A DNA stretch of 64,000 nt from Accumulibacter sp. (GCF_029255285.1 NZ_JAPUVI010000024.1:57869-121868), one strand, 5' to 3'; shown: positions 51,306 through 61,797, numbered from the stretch's first letter. Translations and numbers: made by a program. The notes: a model not told the origin generated them from the letters alone.

Positions 51306-53002
51306 GACGCGACCGGCCGTCCGCTGCGGCAACCGTACAGGAGGTCCCAGTCGTTTTCGTAGAGCGCCGTCCGCACGTCGAACAAAGCGATCAGAGTGTG
51401 AAACAGATGGTCATGGCTCACCGGCTGCCGCGCGCGGCGCTGCAGGCAGGCCGTATCTATCTTTGCCGCGTGCTGAAGACCCTCGGAGAACCACATGAAC
51501 ATCGGCACCCGCGTCTGCTCCTGCGGTGCGATCGCGTACGGCACGCCATGCAGGAAAAGCTGGTTTTCGCCCAGCGACTCGCCGTGATCGGAAACATAGA
51601 TCAGCGCCGTGTCCACCTTGTCGGCCTGCGCCTGAAGCTTGGCGATCAGGCTGGCAAGCACGTGATCGGTATAGAGCAGCGCGTTGTCGAAGGCGTTGAC
51701 GATCTCGGCCGGTGAACAGAGGTTCAGATCGTCGTTCTCGCAAGCTGGCTGGAAACGCGCGAATGCTGGCGGATAGCGACGAAAATAGGCCGGGCCATGG
51801 TTACCGAGCTGATGCAGCACGAGAAACTGCGTTCCGCGAGCCTTCGCCAGTCGCTCGTCGAGCCCGTGCAGCAGCCCGGCGTCGAGGCAGCGCCCGTTGG
51901 CGCAAAGTCCTGGCGGCGCGAGCGACATCACATCCTCATAGGACAGGCCATCGCAAACGCCCTTGCAGCCTGACTGGTTGTCTCGCCAGTGCACGCCCAC
52001 GCCGGCACGCGCCAGCACGTGCAACAGCGACTCGCTTCCGCTGATGCGGGCCGCGTCGTAGGCACGCCGGCCGACCGGTGCAAACAGGCAGGGCACCGAC
52101 ACCTCGGTATTGGTGCCACAACTCGTCACATCGGCAAAGCTGATGAGCGGCTGCCTCGCCAATTCGGGTGTCGTCTGGCGGGCATAGCCGTTCAAGCCCC
52201 AGTTGGCGGCGCGCACCGTCTCGCCGACCACCAGCACGACGACCATCGGCCGGCGGCGGGCTTCCCAGCCGGGACCCAGCACAGCGTCTAAACCGATCGG
52301 CTGGCGGGGCACGGTGGCGCCACGCGCCTCGGTCGCGGTGACGCTGGCCAAGGACCAAAGAAAGTTGGCCGGCGTGACCAGATAGCGAACCTCCTTGTGG
52401 TTGCGCAAGAGCGACGAGAGGGGCTTGAAGACCAGCAATGACGCCCCGCCGACGGCGACGGCGGCAAGCAGCAGTGCTGCCAGTCGCCTGCCCAGAGCAC
52501 TCCACACCCGGCGCCGATGGACGATTTCGACCCGCCACAGGAGCAGCAAGGGCAGCCCCGCGTAGACCATCAATTGCGGCAACAGATCCCAGGAGAACAA
52601 CTCGCGACTTTCTCCGAAGTCGGTGTGAATGACGTTGCGCAACATCGACGGGTCGAGGTAGACGCCGTAGACCTGCATGAAATGAGTCGCCAGCGCGGTA
52701 GCTACGAGGAGCACGGCGAGCAAGGGTTTCACCGTCCAGCGATTGGCCAGAATCGCCAAGAGAAGAAAGTGCAGCGCGACCAGTAGCATGCCGAGAGCGA
52801 GAACGAAGCTCCATGTGTCGAGGTCGGTCAAAGCGCGGCCCTTCAGTGCCGCGCCGAAGAAGGAGCGGTTGGCCGTCAGCGTCCAGAAGACACTGGCCAC
52901 CCAGAGCAGTTGTTCGACCGTCGCCGGAAGCACGAAAGCTTGGCGGCTGACAGCCGCCTCGCCTGGCGGTGGCGACTGTAGGCGGGAAGCATCGGAAGTC
53001 AT
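51302..53002 (-). CDS. eptA: EptA-type lipid A phosphoethanolamine transferase
   Basis: Inner-membrane sulfatase-fold transferase of 566 residues. Five N-terminal membrane helices (about 25-210) precede the periplasmic catalytic domain. VVGETVRAANW supplies a zinc-binding Glu. The phospho-enzyme Thr is probably Thr299 in SCGTNTEVSVPC. YVSDHGESLGE and LHGVPYA supply further metal ligands. Multiple cysteines in the catalytic domain fit the disulfides of EptA/MCR proteins. The family adds phosphoethanolamine from phosphatidylethanolamine to lipid A phosphates, lowering cationic peptide binding. The ATG at 53002 is 148 bases from the divergent regulator gene, across a PmrA-box-like repeat. It is coupled to the PAP2 gene downstream. 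Confidence 0.9.
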   Translation of the reverse strand: MTSDASRLQSPPPGEAAVSRQAFVLPATVEQLLWVASVFWTLTANRSFFGAALKGRALTDLDTWSFVLALGMLLVALHFLLLAILANRWTVKPLLAVLLVATALATHFMQVYGVYLDPSMLRNVIHTDFGESRELFSWDLLPQLMVYAGLPLLLLWRVEIVHRRRVWSALGRRLAALLLAAVAVGGASLLVFKPLSSLLRNHKEVRYLVTPANFLWSLASVTATEARGATVPRQPIGLDAVLGPGWEARRRPMVVVLVVGETVRAANWGLNGYARQTTPELARQPLISFADVTSCGTNTEVSVPCLFAPVGRRAYDAARISGSESLLHVLARAGVGVHWRDNQSGCKGVCDGLSYEDVMSLAPPGLCANGRCLDAGLLHGLDERLAKARGTQFLVLHQLGNHGPAYFRRYPPAFARFQPACENDDLNLCSPAEIVNAFDNALLYTDHVLASLIAKLQAQADKVDTALIYVSDHGESLGENQLFLHGVPYAIAPQEQTRVPMFMWFSEGLQHAAKIDTACLQRRARQPVSHDHLFHTLIALFDVRTALYENDWDLLYGCRSGRPVAS

Positions 53003-53025
53003 CCGGACAATACTGGGGCCGGTGG

Positions 53026-53042
53026 CTGAAGCTTGGCTTAAG
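53026..53042. promoter_or_regulatory. PmrA/BasR-box-like direct repeat
   Basis: On the minus strand CTTAAG-N5-CTTCAG (53042-53026), and equivalently CTGAAG-N5-CTTAAG on the plus strand. PmrA and QseB boxes are reported as CTTAA-type direct repeats at 5-6 base spacing. One half is perfect and the other has one mismatch. It lies between divergent eptA (24 bases from its ATG) and the OmpR-type regulator gene. A weak TATTGT box follows on the eptA side, very near the ATG. Confidence 0.5.
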
Positions 53043-53149
53043 CCGTTTGCCAGGCGCCGGCGCGCGCCCCCGGCAGATGGCCGGATTTGCGCGTTTGCGG
53101 CACAATGAATCCTTCTCGCCATCGGCACCAAGGAGCCACCCCGACCGCG

Positions 53150-53806
53150 ATGCGACTGCTGCTCATCGAAGACGACGACATCCTCGGCGACGGGCTGCGC
53201 GACTATCTGAGCGAAGAAGGTCACCGCGTCGACTGGTGCCGCAGCCTGTACGAAGCGGCGGCCTGTCACGGCGAACCCTACGACGCGCTGCTCGTCGACT
53301 GGCGGCTACCCGACGGTTCCGGCCTCGCCTGGTTGCGCGGGCGACGCGCGGCGCGCGACAACACCCCGGCGCTGATGCTGACGGCACGCGACCAGCTCGC
53401 CGACCGCATCGCCGGTCTCGACGGCGGCGCTGACGACTACCTGGTCAAGCCATTCCCCCCGGAAGAATTGGTCGCCCGACTGCGCGCCGTGTGCCGGCGC
53501 AGTGCCGGAGCCGCCGCCGGCCGCCTGTCGTTCGGCAGCGTCGAGGTCGACCTCACTGGACGTAGCGCCTGGCTGGCGAATCAGCGCATCGAGCTGACGG
53601 CGCGCGAATGGTCCGTCCTGGAAGCGCTGGTCCTGCGCGATGGCCGCATCGTCAGCAAGAGCGACCTCGAACGACTGGTGCTGGGCTTCGATGGTGAGTT
53701 CGCGAGCAACGCCATCGAAGTCCACGTCTCCGCCTTGCGGCGCAAGCTTGGCTTCGATCTCATCGACACGGTACGCGGCTTGGGCTACCGCATCGCTCGG
53801 CGGTGA
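53150..53806 (+). CDS. OmpR-family response regulator (PmrA/QseB-like)
   Basis: Response regulator of 218 residues. The receiver domain has acidic cluster EDDD (7-10), phospho-acceptor Asp50 (LLVDWRLPDG) and the conserved Lys in DDYLVKPF. The winged-helix DNA-binding domain follows (about 125-218, with LTAREWSVLEAL and VHVSALRRKLG). ATG 53150 is used although the frame is open to 53087; the domain starts right at MRLLLIEDDD. It overlaps the kinase gene (GTGA). The neighbouring eptA, arn and PAP2 genes and the box at 53026 suggest it controls lipid A modification, which is inference. Confidence 0.9.
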   Translation: MRLLLIEDDDILGDGLRDYLSEEGHRVDWCRSLYEAAACHGEPYDALLVDWRLPDGSGLAWLRGRRAARDNTPALMLTARDQLADRIAGLDGGADDYLVKPFPPEELVARLRAVCRRSAGAAAGRLSFGSVEVDLTGRSAWLANQRIELTAREWSVLEALVLRDGRIVSKSDLERLVLGFDGEFASNAIEVHVSALRRKLGFDLIDTVRGLGYRIARR

Positions 53807-55116
53807 AGCCGCGACCCTTGTCGTCGATCCGCCAGCGACTGACGCGCGCGCTGCTCGGCTGGTCGGTGTTGTGGAGCGTATCGGTTTCGGTTGCCGTGTG
53901 GCTGGCCGTGCAGCATGAGGTGGACGAGTTGCTCGACGATACCCTGCGGGCCGCGGCCGAGATCCTGAGCAGCTCGCTGCCAACGATGGATGACCCACCG
54001 CCGGCGACCACCGGGCGAGACGCGGCAACGCAGGCGGCACGGCGGCCGAGCAGCCGTTTCACCTGGCAGGTCGTGGCCTATGGTCCGGGCGCCGGAGCAC
54101 AGGTCGTGCTCGGGTCGTCAAGGTCGCCGACGCGGCCACTGCACCTCACACCCTCCGCCGGCTTCGCCAATGCTCCGGGCTGGCGAGTCTTCGGCGTGCC
54201 ACTGGCCGGTGGCGGGCGACTGCTCTACGTCGCGCAGAGTCAACTGGAGCGTCGCGAGGCGCAGCGTGAAGTGGCCTTCAGTGCGGCGCTGGCAACCCTG
54301 GCCATCGCGTTGCTGGCGCACCTGTGGCTCGGAGCACGCGTACGATACGAACTGCTGCCCCTCGACCGTCTGGCACAACGGCTGTCCGCGCACGATCCCA
54401 TGCCGGGGGCCACACTCGGCGTCGCGGAGCGTCAGGAATTGCAACCGGTGCACCAGGCGATCGACGCCTTGACCGAGCGGCTCGCTCGCCGCCTGGCCCA
54501 CGAGCGTGCCTTTACCGCCCACGCCGCGCACTCGCTGCGTACGCCGCTGGCGGGCATCGATGCCCAGCTCGCGGTCGCCTTGCGCGAATGTCCGCCGGCG
54601 CTGCAGCCTCGCCTGCAACGCGCGCGTGCGGCCGCTGGTCGCTTGCAGCGGGTGGTCGGCGCGTTGTTGGTACTTTTTCGCAGTGCGGTCGATGTCCAGC
54701 GCCAGCCGCTGGACCTGGCGGCCTTGGTCGCCCGTTTGCCGATCGACGGGCTGTCGATCGACGTCCAGGCCGCGCACCGGCTGGCCGCCGACGCCGACCT
54801 GCTGGAGGCGGCGCTGCTCAACCTGCTCGACAACGCGCTGCGCTATGGCGCGCGTCACGTCACCGTATCGACACCGGTCGACGACACGCTGCGCCTGCAC
54901 GACGACGGTCCCGGCGTCAGTCCGGAACACCGCGATGAACTGCAAGCGGCGATCACGGCCCAAGCCTACGAGGGTCACACCGGGCTCGGCTTGATGTTGG
55001 TAGACCTGATCGCGCGGGCACACGGCGGCGCGTTCGTGCTGCCCGAGGTCGAGCACGGCTTCGCCGCCGAACTTCGGTTAGCGGGAAGCGGGCGCGCGCC
55101 CACTCCGCGCGGCTAG
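53803..55116 (+). CDS. Sensor histidine kinase (PmrB/QseC-like)
   Basis: Membrane kinase of 437 residues, starting with GTG 53803 overlapping the regulator stop. TM1 spans about 16-36. The periplasmic sensor (about 37-158) has an acidic start (EVDELLDD), which could sense cations or peptides. TM2 spans about 160-177. The phospho-acceptor is His243 in AAHSLRTPLAG. ATPase motifs are NLLDNALRYG, HDDGPGV and TGLGLMLVD. The last 39 bases overlap the convergent nnr gene. Signal inferred from neighbours only. Confidence 0.9.
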   Translation: MKPRPLSSIRQRLTRALLGWSVLWSVSVSVAVWLAVQHEVDELLDDTLRAAAEILSSSLPTMDDPPPATTGRDAATQAARRPSSRFTWQVVAYGPGAGAQVVLGSSRSPTRPLHLTPSAGFANAPGWRVFGVPLAGGGRLLYVAQSQLERREAQREVAFSAALATLAIALLAHLWLGARVRYELLPLDRLAQRLSAHDPMPGATLGVAERQELQPVHQAIDALTERLARRLAHERAFTAHAAHSLRTPLAGIDAQLAVALRECPPALQPRLQRARAAAGRLQRVVGALLVLFRSAVDVQRQPLDLAALVARLPIDGLSIDVQAAHRLAADADLLEAALLNLLDNALRYGARHVTVSTPVDDTLRLHDDGPGVSPEHRDELQAAITAQAYEGHTGLGLMLVDLIARAHGGAFVLPEVEHGFAAELRLAGSGRAPTPRG

Positions 55117-56613
55117 CCAGCGGTTGAAACAGGCGCGGGCGCCGTCGATGATCTCGCCCGCCGTCAAACCGACGGGTCCGCAACCGCCGGCCACCCGTTC
55201 GTCGGCCGCCAAACCGTGCACGTGTACGGCGGCGAGCAGGGCCTCGAGGGCTGGCCAGCCTTGTGCCAGGAGGCCGACGACGAAGCCGCTGAGGACATCG
55301 CCGGTACCGGCCGACGCCAGGCCGGGATTGCCCGTGGTGTTCACGAACCAGCGTCCGTCGGGCGTCGCGACGATGCTGCCACAGCCCTTGAGCACCACCG
55401 TCGCCTGATAGCGAGCGGCAAGCTCCAGCGCCGCGGCGCCGCGGTCCGCCTGCACGTCGGCAGTGGTCGCGCCAAGCAGCCGCGCGGCCTCCGTCGGATG
55501 GGGCGTGAGCAGCGTCGGCACGCCACGTGAACGGCGCGCCGCCAGCGCGCCTGACAAGCGGGTCTCGGCGGACAGCAGGTTCAAGGCGTCAGCATCGAGC
55601 AGCAAGGGCAGATCGAGCGCGCAGGCCCGCTCGAGCAGCGCCAGCACCTCGCCCCCCTGACCCATTCCCGGCCCACAGGCGAGCGCGCTGAGACCGGCCG
55701 CCAGCAAGGCGTCCGGGCGGCGCAGCATCAGTTCGGGCTGCAGCGGGTCGATCGTCGGCGCCTGCGGGTCGATCAGCCCGAGGTAGACGCGGCCGCCGCC
55801 GATTTTGAGCGCCGCGCGCCCGGCGAGGAAGGCGGCGCCGAGCATGCTGCTGGCGCCGCCGAGAATGCCGGCGCTGCCATGGTCGCCCTTGTGACTGTTC
55901 AGCGCGCGCGGCCGCAGGCAATGCGCGAACAGGTCGCTGCCGATCGTCCGACCGCCAGCCTCGACCAGGCGCTCGACATCGAGATCGAGCGCGGCGATCG
56001 AGACGGCGCCACAGTGATCCGGACCGTCGCCGGTGAACAAACCGGGCTTGCCGGCAATGAAGGACAGCGTGTGAGTGGCGCGAATCGTCGTGCCGCACAG
56101 CCTGCCGGTATCGGCATCGAGGCCGCTCGGACAGTCGAGGGCAAGCAAAGGGCAGCCGTCGTGGCTGGCCAAGGCATTGGCGGTCGACACGAGCTCGCCG
56201 TAGCGGCCGCTCACCGGGCGCTGCAAACCGATGCCGAACAGGCCGTCGATGATCAGCGACCAGCGCGGACCGCTCGGGATGCCATCGCTCAGAGCGCCGC
56301 CTTCGTCGACGAAACGTCGGTAGGCTGCCTCGGCGTCGTTTGGCAAGCGCGCCAGCTCGCCCGCGAAAACCACGCTCACCGCGCGCCGGCGTTGGCGCAG
56401 ATGACGCGCCACGACAAAAGCGTCGCCACCGTTGTTGCCCGGCCCGGCAAGAATTAGAACCGCATCGTCTGACGCTCGGCAGAGCGCTGTCGCCAGGTCG
56501 GCGGCGGCCAGCCCGGCACGCTCCATCAAAGCTCGATCAGCGGCGAGTGTCTCGACGCGCCGCAGGTCGGCCGCGCGATAAAGTGCTTGTGATCGGATCT
56601 CTTCGTTCTCCAT
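55078..56613 (-). CDS. nnr: Bifunctional NAD(P)HX epimerase / ADP-dependent dehydratase
   Basis: Metabolite-repair enzyme of 511 residues that restores damaged NAD(P)H hydrates. The N-terminal YjeF_N epimerase domain (about 1-215) shows ILAGPGNNGGDAFVVAR and LDCPSGLDADTG. The C-terminal carbokinase-like dehydratase domain (about 230-500) shows NSHKGDHGSAGILGG, CGPGMGQGG, TLLTPHPTEAARLL and SAGTGDVLSG with the catalytic Asp. Normal fused length. Its 3' end overlaps the histidine kinase gene by 39 bases. It follows the histone-deacetylase-type gene by nine bases and may be in its operon. Confidence 0.93.
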   Translation of the reverse strand: MENEEIRSQALYRAADLRRVETLAADRALMERAGLAAADLATALCRASDDAVLILAGPGNNGGDAFVVARHLRQRRRAVSVVFAGELARLPNDAEAAYRRFVDEGGALSDGIPSGPRWSLIIDGLFGIGLQRPVSGRYGELVSTANALASHDGCPLLALDCPSGLDADTGRLCGTTIRATHTLSFIAGKPGLFTGDGPDHCGAVSIAALDLDVERLVEAGGRTIGSDLFAHCLRPRALNSHKGDHGSAGILGGASSMLGAAFLAGRAALKIGGGRVYLGLIDPQAPTIDPLQPELMLRRPDALLAAGLSALACGPGMGQGGEVLALLERACALDLPLLLDADALNLLSAETRLSGALAARRSRGVPTLLTPHPTEAARLLGATTADVQADRGAAALELAARYQATVVLKGCGSIVATPDGRWFVNTTGNPGLASAGTGDVLSGFVVGLLAQGWPALEALLAAVHVHGLAADERVAGGCGPVGLTAGEIIDGARACFNRWLAARSGRAPASR

Positions 56614-56622
56614 CCCTGGCTC

Positions 56623-57534
56623 CTAGCGCTGAGAAAGGTTGAAAACCTGTCGTGCGGCGAGCACCGTCCGACAATGGATGGCCACCGTGTCGTCGATCGC
56701 TCGCGCATAGCCGCCGGCCATGGCCACGGCCACCGGCACGCCCCGCTCGCGGCACGCGGCGAGAACCATCTCGTCGCGCGCCGCCAATCCGCAGAAGCTC
56801 AAGGCGAGCCGTCCAAGACGATCGTCGTGGTAGGGATCGGCGCCGGCGAGGTAAATCGTCAGGTCGGGCCGCGCCCGCACGAACACCTGCTCGAGCGCCT
56901 CGGCCAACTGTTCGAGATATGCCGCATCGCCGGTACCGTCGGGAAGCCCGATGTCCAGATCGCTGGTCGCCTTGAGCAGCGGGAAATTGTTCTGGGCATG
57001 GATCGAGAAAGTGAAGATCCGGGCATCGTCAGCACAGATACGAGCGGTGCCGTTCCCCTGATGGACGTCGCAATCGACCACCGCGACGCGCCGCACGCTT
57101 CCGTCGGCGCACAGCACGCGCGCCGCGACCGCCGCATCGTTGAACACGCAGAAACCCTCGCCATGATCGGCGTGCGCATGGTGGGTTCCGCCAGCGAGGT
57201 TGATGGCGCACTCTTCCCGCAGGGCTGTCCGGCAGGCGGCGAGGGTGGCGCCGACCGAGCGCCGCGACCGTTCGACCAAGCCTGCGCTCCACGGGAAGCC
57301 GATGCGCCGTATTTCGGCCGGGTTCAGATCACCGCCGCACACCCTTGCGACATAAGAGGTGGCGTGGGCCAAGCCGAGCTCGTCGAGGCTGGCCGCCTCC
57401 GGAACACAAAAATCCGCCTCCGCGACTTGCCCGCAGGCGCGAAGCCGAGTGCGCAGCCGGGCATACTTTTCCACCGGGAAGCGGTGGCCGGCCGGCAGCG
57501 GCAGGACGAAATCGTCGGTGTAGAAGAGTTTCAC
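56623..57534 (-). CDS. Histone deacetylase family protein (class II-like)
   Basis: Zinc amidohydrolase of the HDAC/acetylpolyamine deacetylase fold, 303 residues. GGTHHAHADHGEGFCVFND holds the paired active-site His, DCDVHQGNGTA the zinc Asp/His, and AGADPYHDDRLG the other zinc Asp. A late GGYA loop is present. The start is GTG 57534 (VKLFYTDDF); the frame is open to 57633 without conserved content, and the ribosome site is weak. Bacterial members deacetylate small acylated amines or proteins; the substrate is unknown. It may be co-transcribed with the NAD(P)HX repair gene. Confidence 0.88.
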   Translation of the reverse strand: MKLFYTDDFVLPLPAGHRFPVEKYARLRTRLRACGQVAEADFCVPEAASLDELGLAHATSYVARVCGGDLNPAEIRRIGFPWSAGLVERSRRSVGATLAACRTALREECAINLAGGTHHAHADHGEGFCVFNDAAVAARVLCADGSVRRVAVVDCDVHQGNGTARICADDARIFTFSIHAQNNFPLLKATSDLDIGLPDGTGDAAYLEQLAEALEQVFVRARPDLTIYLAGADPYHDDRLGRLALSFCGLAARDEMVLAACRERGVPVAVAMAGGYARAIDDTVAIHCRTVLAARQVFNLSQR

Positions 57535-57658
57535 GAGTGGCAGCCTGAGCAGTCGATGGGATTGTAGTTCAACTGTCCGCTCGCGCGCCGGCGCGGTCGC
57601 CTGGCGCTTGCCGCAAGGCGGGCGTCCGGCCAAACGCCGGACGGCTTCCGAGGTCGGC

Positions 57659-57664
57659 TATAAT
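57659..57664 (+). promoter_or_regulatory. Candidate -10 box of purL
   Basis: TATAAT at 57659-57664, 52 bases before the purL ATG. The expected -35 position contains only GC-rich sequence (GCCGGA), so the call rests on the -10 box and its position. Confidence 0.4.
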
Positions 57665-57716
57665 CGCCCCTCCCCTTCTTCAACGCAGGCTTGCCTGCCC
57701 TGCCTCGCCGCACGCC

Positions 57717-60700
57717 ATGGCCGACCTACTTTTCCTGCGCGGCGCGCCCGCGCTCTCTTCCTTCCGCCGGCAACGCCTGCAACAGGATCTGGCCACCAGC
57801 GTTCCGGGAGTACGCCTGGTCGCCGCCGAGTACCGGCACTTCGTCGCCACCCGACGGCCACTGACCGGCGACGAGCGGAAACAACTCGCCGCCCTGCTCG
57901 AGGAGCACCCGGACGACGTGCGCGAGAGTGGCGAACTGTTTCTTGTGACACCGCGCATCGGCACACTCTCGCCTTGGTCGTCCAAAGCCACCGACATCGC
58001 CCGCAACTGTGGCCTGGCCGCCATCGAGCGCATCGAACGGGGTATCGCCTATCTCGTGCAGGCCGGACGACACAAGCTCACGGCGGACGACAGGCGTGAA
58101 CTTGCTGCCCGGCTGCACGACCGCATGCTCGAGACCGTCCTCGACAGCGACGCGCAGGCTGCCGAGTTGTTCCGCCACTTCGCGCCACAGCCACTGGTCA
58201 GCGTCGACCTGTTGACCGGCGGCCGTGCCGCGCTGGTGGACGCCAATTCGCGGCTCGGTTTGGCCCTGTCGGATGACGAAGTCGATTACCTGGTCGAACT
58301 GTTCCGCCAGGTGCAGCGCAATCCAACCGACGTTGAACTGACCATGTTCGCGCAGGCCAACTCCGAACACTGCCGGCACAAAATCTTCAACGCCTCCTGG
58401 GTGATCGACGGGCAACCGCGCAGCGAGACGCTGTTCGGCATGATTCGCGAAACCCACCGGGCGCACCCGGCGGGAACGGTCGTTGCCTATGCCGACAACG
58501 CGTCGATCCTCGAAGGCGCCAGCGTGCCGCGCTTTTTCCCGGGCAAGGACGCTTGCTACACCTATCACGAGGAACTGACGCACATTCTCGCCAAGGTGGA
58601 GACGCACAACCACCCGACCGCGATCTCGCCTTTTCCGGGCGCCGCGACCGGCTCCGGCGGCGAGATCCGTGATGAAGGCGCCACCGGCCGCGGCTCGAAG
58701 CCAAAGGCCGGCTTGTGCGGTTTTTCCGTTTCCAACCTCCATCTCCCGCAGGCTCCGCGGCCGTGGGAAAGTGCCTCGGCCACCTTCGGGCGTCCGGCCC
58801 GTATCGCTCCGCCGCTGGCCATCATGCTCGAAGGACCGATCGGTGCGGCGGCTTTCAACAACGAATTCGGCCGACCGAATCTGGCGGGCTACTTCCGCAC
58901 CTACGAACAGTCCACCGCTGACGAGGGACTGCTGCGCGGCTACCACAAGCCGATCATGATCGCCGGCGGCGTCGGCAACATTTCCGCCAGTCAGTCGCTC
59001 AAGGCCGAGAAACTGCCTGCCGGCACACTGCTGCTCCAGATCGGCGGTCCGGGAATGCTGATCGGCCTCGGCGGCGGCGCCGCCAGTTCGATGACTACCG
59101 GCAGCAACAGCGAGGATCTGGACTTCGCTTCGGTACAGCGCGGCAACCCGGAAATTCAGCGACGGGCCCAGGAAGTCATCGACTGTTGCTGGCAAATGGG
59201 TGCGCCGACCGGCGACGGCAGCGTGGCCGGCGACGGCAATCCGATCCTCTCGGTGCACGACGTCGGCGCGGGCGGCATCGCCAATGCCCTGCCCGAGCTG
59301 GCGCACGGCGCCGGCTGCGGGGCTTCCTTCGAGTTGCGCGCCGTCAACACCGAGGAGCCCGGCATGTCGCCGGCCGAAATCTGGTGCAACGAGGCCCAGG
59401 AACGTTACGTACTCGCTATCGCACCAGACCGCCTGGCCGAATTCTCGGCCCTTTGCGAACGCGAGCGCTGCCCCTTCGCGGTCGTCGGCGTGACCACCAG
59501 CGACCATCGCTTGCTGGTCACCGACCGTCACTTCGGCAATCAGCCGGTAGACATGGAAATGGCGGCGCTGCTCGGCAGGCCGCCCCGCATGATCCGCAAC
59601 ATCAGCCGCCTGCCGCCGCTGACGCAGCCCTTCGATGTTTCCTCGGTCGAACTGCGCGACGCCGCCTATCGCGTGCTGCGCCTGCCGGCCGTCGCCGACA
59701 AGAGTTTCCTGATCACCATCGGCGACCGCAGTGTCGGAGGTCTGACCGCGCGCGACCAGATGGTCGGGCCCTGGCAGGTGGCGTGCGCCGACGTCGCAGT
59801 GACGTTGATGGCGTTCCAGGGTTATCTCGGCGAGGCGTTCGCGATCGGCGAACGTGCGCCGGTCGCACTGATCGATCCCCCGGCTTCGGGCCGGATGGCG
59901 ATCGGTGAAGCGTTGACCAATATCGCTGCGGCGGATGTCGCGACGCTCGGCGACGTCAAACTGTCGGCCAACTGGATGGCGGCGGCCGGCTTCCCCGGCG
60001 AGGATGCCTTCCTGTTCGACACGGTACGGGCGGTATCCGATCTTTGCCAGGAAATCGGCGTATCGATCCCGGTCGGCAAGGATTCGCTGTCGATGCGCAC
60101 GAGCTGGGAGGACGAGAACGCCCGCCCGAAACAGGTCGTGTCGCCTTTGTCAGTGATCGTCACCGCCTTTGCGCGTGTGAGCGATGTCCGCCGCACGCTG
60201 ACGCCACAGCTCGTCACCGACGCCGGCGAAACCGACCTGCTGCTCATCGACCTCGGCGCCGGCCGCAATCGCCTCGGCGCTTCTGCTCTGGCGCAGGTCT
60301 GCAACGCCACTGGCAACGACGCTCCCGACGTCGACGACGCCGCCCGGCTGGTGGCTTTCTTTGCCGCCATCCGGCAGCTCGCCACCGCCGATCTGTTGCT
60401 CGCCTACCACGATCGTTCGGACGGCGGACTTTTCGCCGCCGTCTGCGAAATGGCTTTTGCCGCGCATTGCGGCGTTTCGATCGACACGGACGGTCTGTGC
60501 TACGACCCCTTGACCAACGACGTCGACGGCAACGAGAAGCGCCCCAACCTGCTCGGCGGCCGCTCCTTCGAAAAGCTGATGCGTTCGCTGTTCTGCGAGG
60601 AACTCGGCGCCGTCGTGCAGATTCGCCGCGCACAACGCGGCGCCGTCATGGCCGTGCTGCGCGCGGCCGGCCTCGGCGCTTGCACCCACTTCATTGGCGC

Positions 60701-61718
60701 GCCCAATCGCTGGGACCAAATTCGCATCATCCGCAACGCCAAACCCGTGCTCAGCGAAAAGCGCGTCGATCTGCAGCGCGCCTGGTCAGAAACCAGTTTC
60801 CACATGCAGCAGCTGCGCGACAACCCGGAATGTGCGCAACAGGAGTACGCGCGCATCGACGATACGACCGACGGCGGCCTGTCGGTAACGCTTTCCTTCG
60901 ATCCGGCGGACGACGTCGCCGCGCCTTTCGTCAACACCGGCGCCCGCCCGCGCGTGGCCATCCTGCGCGAGCAGGGAGTCAACGGGCACGTCGAAATGGC
61001 CGCCGCTTTCGACCGGGCGGGCTTTGCGGCGATCGACGTGCCGATGAGCGACATTCTCGCCGGCCGCGTCGCGCTCACGGATTTCCAGGGCGCTGTCGCC
61101 TGCGGTGGTTTCTCGTACGGCGACGTCCTCGGGGCCGGTCAAGGCTGGGCGAGGACAATCCTTTTCAACGACCGGGCAAGGGACAGCTTTTCGGCGTTTT
61201 TTGCACGTCCGAACAGCTTCGCGCTGGGCGTCTGCAACGGCTGCCAGATGATGAGCGCGCTCAAGGACATGATTCCCGGTGCGGAGAACTGGCCGCGTTT
61301 CGTGCGCAACCGGGTCGAGCAGTTCGAAGCGCGCTTTTCGATGGTCGAAGTGCCGGCCTCGCCATCGATCTTTTTTTCCGGAATGGGAGGCAGTCGGCTG
61401 CCAGTCGTCGTGTCACACGGCGAGGGACGCGCCGACTTCGGCACGCCCGAGCAACAGGCGCGGGCCATCGTAGCGATGCGCTTCATCGACCCGACTGCCC
61501 AGCCAACGGAAACCTATCCTTACAATCCGAACGGTTCGCCGGCCGGCATCACTGGCGTGACGACGGCCGACGGCCGATTCTCGATCATGATGCCGCACCC
61601 CGAACGCGTTTTTCGCAGCGTCCAGATGTCTTGGCACCCGGCGGACTGGGAGGCGCGCGGCTGGCAGGATTCGCCCTGGCTACGCATGTTCCGCAATGCG
61701 CGGTGCTGGGTCGCCTAG
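57717..61718 (+). CDS. purL: Phosphoribosylformylglycinamidine synthase (large single-chain type)
   Basis: Fourth step of purine synthesis: FGAR + glutamine + ATP to FGAM. At 1333 residues it is the long proteobacterial form. It comprises an N-terminal PurS-like part, a linker, two AIRS-type ATP domains ([40 protein letters not shown], given in parts) and a C-terminal class I glutaminase with nucleophile Cys1173 ([10 protein letters not shown]) and the His-Glu pair in MMPHPERVF. The start ATG 57717 gives the usual N terminus ([12 protein letters not shown]). It stands alone; the mobile region begins about 80 bases after its stop. The frames antisense to it are shadows. Confidence 0.97.
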   Translation: MADLLFLRGAPALSSFRRQRLQQDLATSVPGVRLVAAEYRHFVATRRPLTGDERKQLAALLEEHPDDVRESGELFLVTPRIGTLSPWSSKATDIARNCGLAAIERIERGIAYLVQAGRHKLTADDRRELAARLHDRMLETVLDSDAQAAELFRHFAPQPLVSVDLLTGGRAALVDANSRLGLALSDDEVDYLVELFRQVQRNPTDVELTMFAQANSEHCRHKIFNASWVIDGQPRSETLFGMIRETHRAHPAGTVVAYADNASILEGASVPRFFPGKDACYTYHEELTHILAKVETHNHPTAISPFPGAATGSGGEIRDEGATGRGSKPKAGLCGFSVSNLHLPQAPRPWESASATFGRPARIAPPLAIMLEGPIGAAAFNNEFGRPNLAGYFRTYEQSTADEGLLRGYHKPIMIAGGVGNISASQSLKAEKLPAGTLLLQIGGPGMLIGLGGGAASSMTTGSNSEDLDFASVQRGNPEIQRRAQEVIDCCWQMGAPTGDGSVAGDGNPILSVHDVGAGGIANALPELAHGAGCGASFELRAVNTEEPGMSPAEIWCNEAQERYVLAIAPDRLAEFSALCERERCPFAVVGVTTSDHRLLVTDRHFGNQPVDMEMAALLGRPPRMIRNISRLPPLTQPFDVSSVELRDAAYRVLRLPAVADKSFLITIGDRSVGGLTARDQMVGPWQVACADVAVTLMAFQGYLGEAFAIGERAPVALIDPPASGRMAIGEALTNIAAADVATLGDVKLSANWMAAAGFPGEDAFLFDTVRAVSDLCQEIGVSIPVGKDSLSMRTSWEDENARPKQVVSPLSVIVTAFARVSDVRRTLTPQLVTDAGETDLLLIDLGAGRNRLGASALAQVCNATGNDAPDVDDAARLVAFFAAIRQLATADLLLAYHDRSDGGLFAAVCEMAFAAHCGVSIDTDGLCYDPLTNDVDGNEKRPNLLGGRSFEKLMRSLFCEELGAVVQIRRAQRGAVMAVLRAAGLGACTHFIGAPNRWDQIRIIRNAKPVLSEKRVDLQRAWSETSFHMQQLRDNPECAQQEYARIDDTTDGGLSVTLSFDPADDVAAPFVNTGARPRVAILREQGVNGHVEMAAAFDRAGFAAIDVPMSDILAGRVALTDFQGAVACGGFSYGDVLGAGQGWARTILFNDRARDSFSAFFARPNSFALGVCNGCQMMSALKDMIPGAENWPRFVRNRVEQFEARFSMVEVPASPSIFFSGMGGSRLPVVVSHGEGRADFGTPEQQARAIVAMRFIDPTAQPTETYPYNPNGSPAGITGVTTADGRFSIMMPHPERVFRSVQMSWHPADWEARGWQDSPWLRMFRNARCWVA

Positions 61719-61797
61719 GCCGCAGGCGGTCGTCGCCAATCGCCGTACGGTGGGCTGCTGGGATGTGTTCTCATTTGAACGAACATCGACATGCCGT

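Noticed and set aside
57726-59531. Minus-strand open frame of 601 codons
   Set aside because: Antisense to purL, with no recognisable domain.
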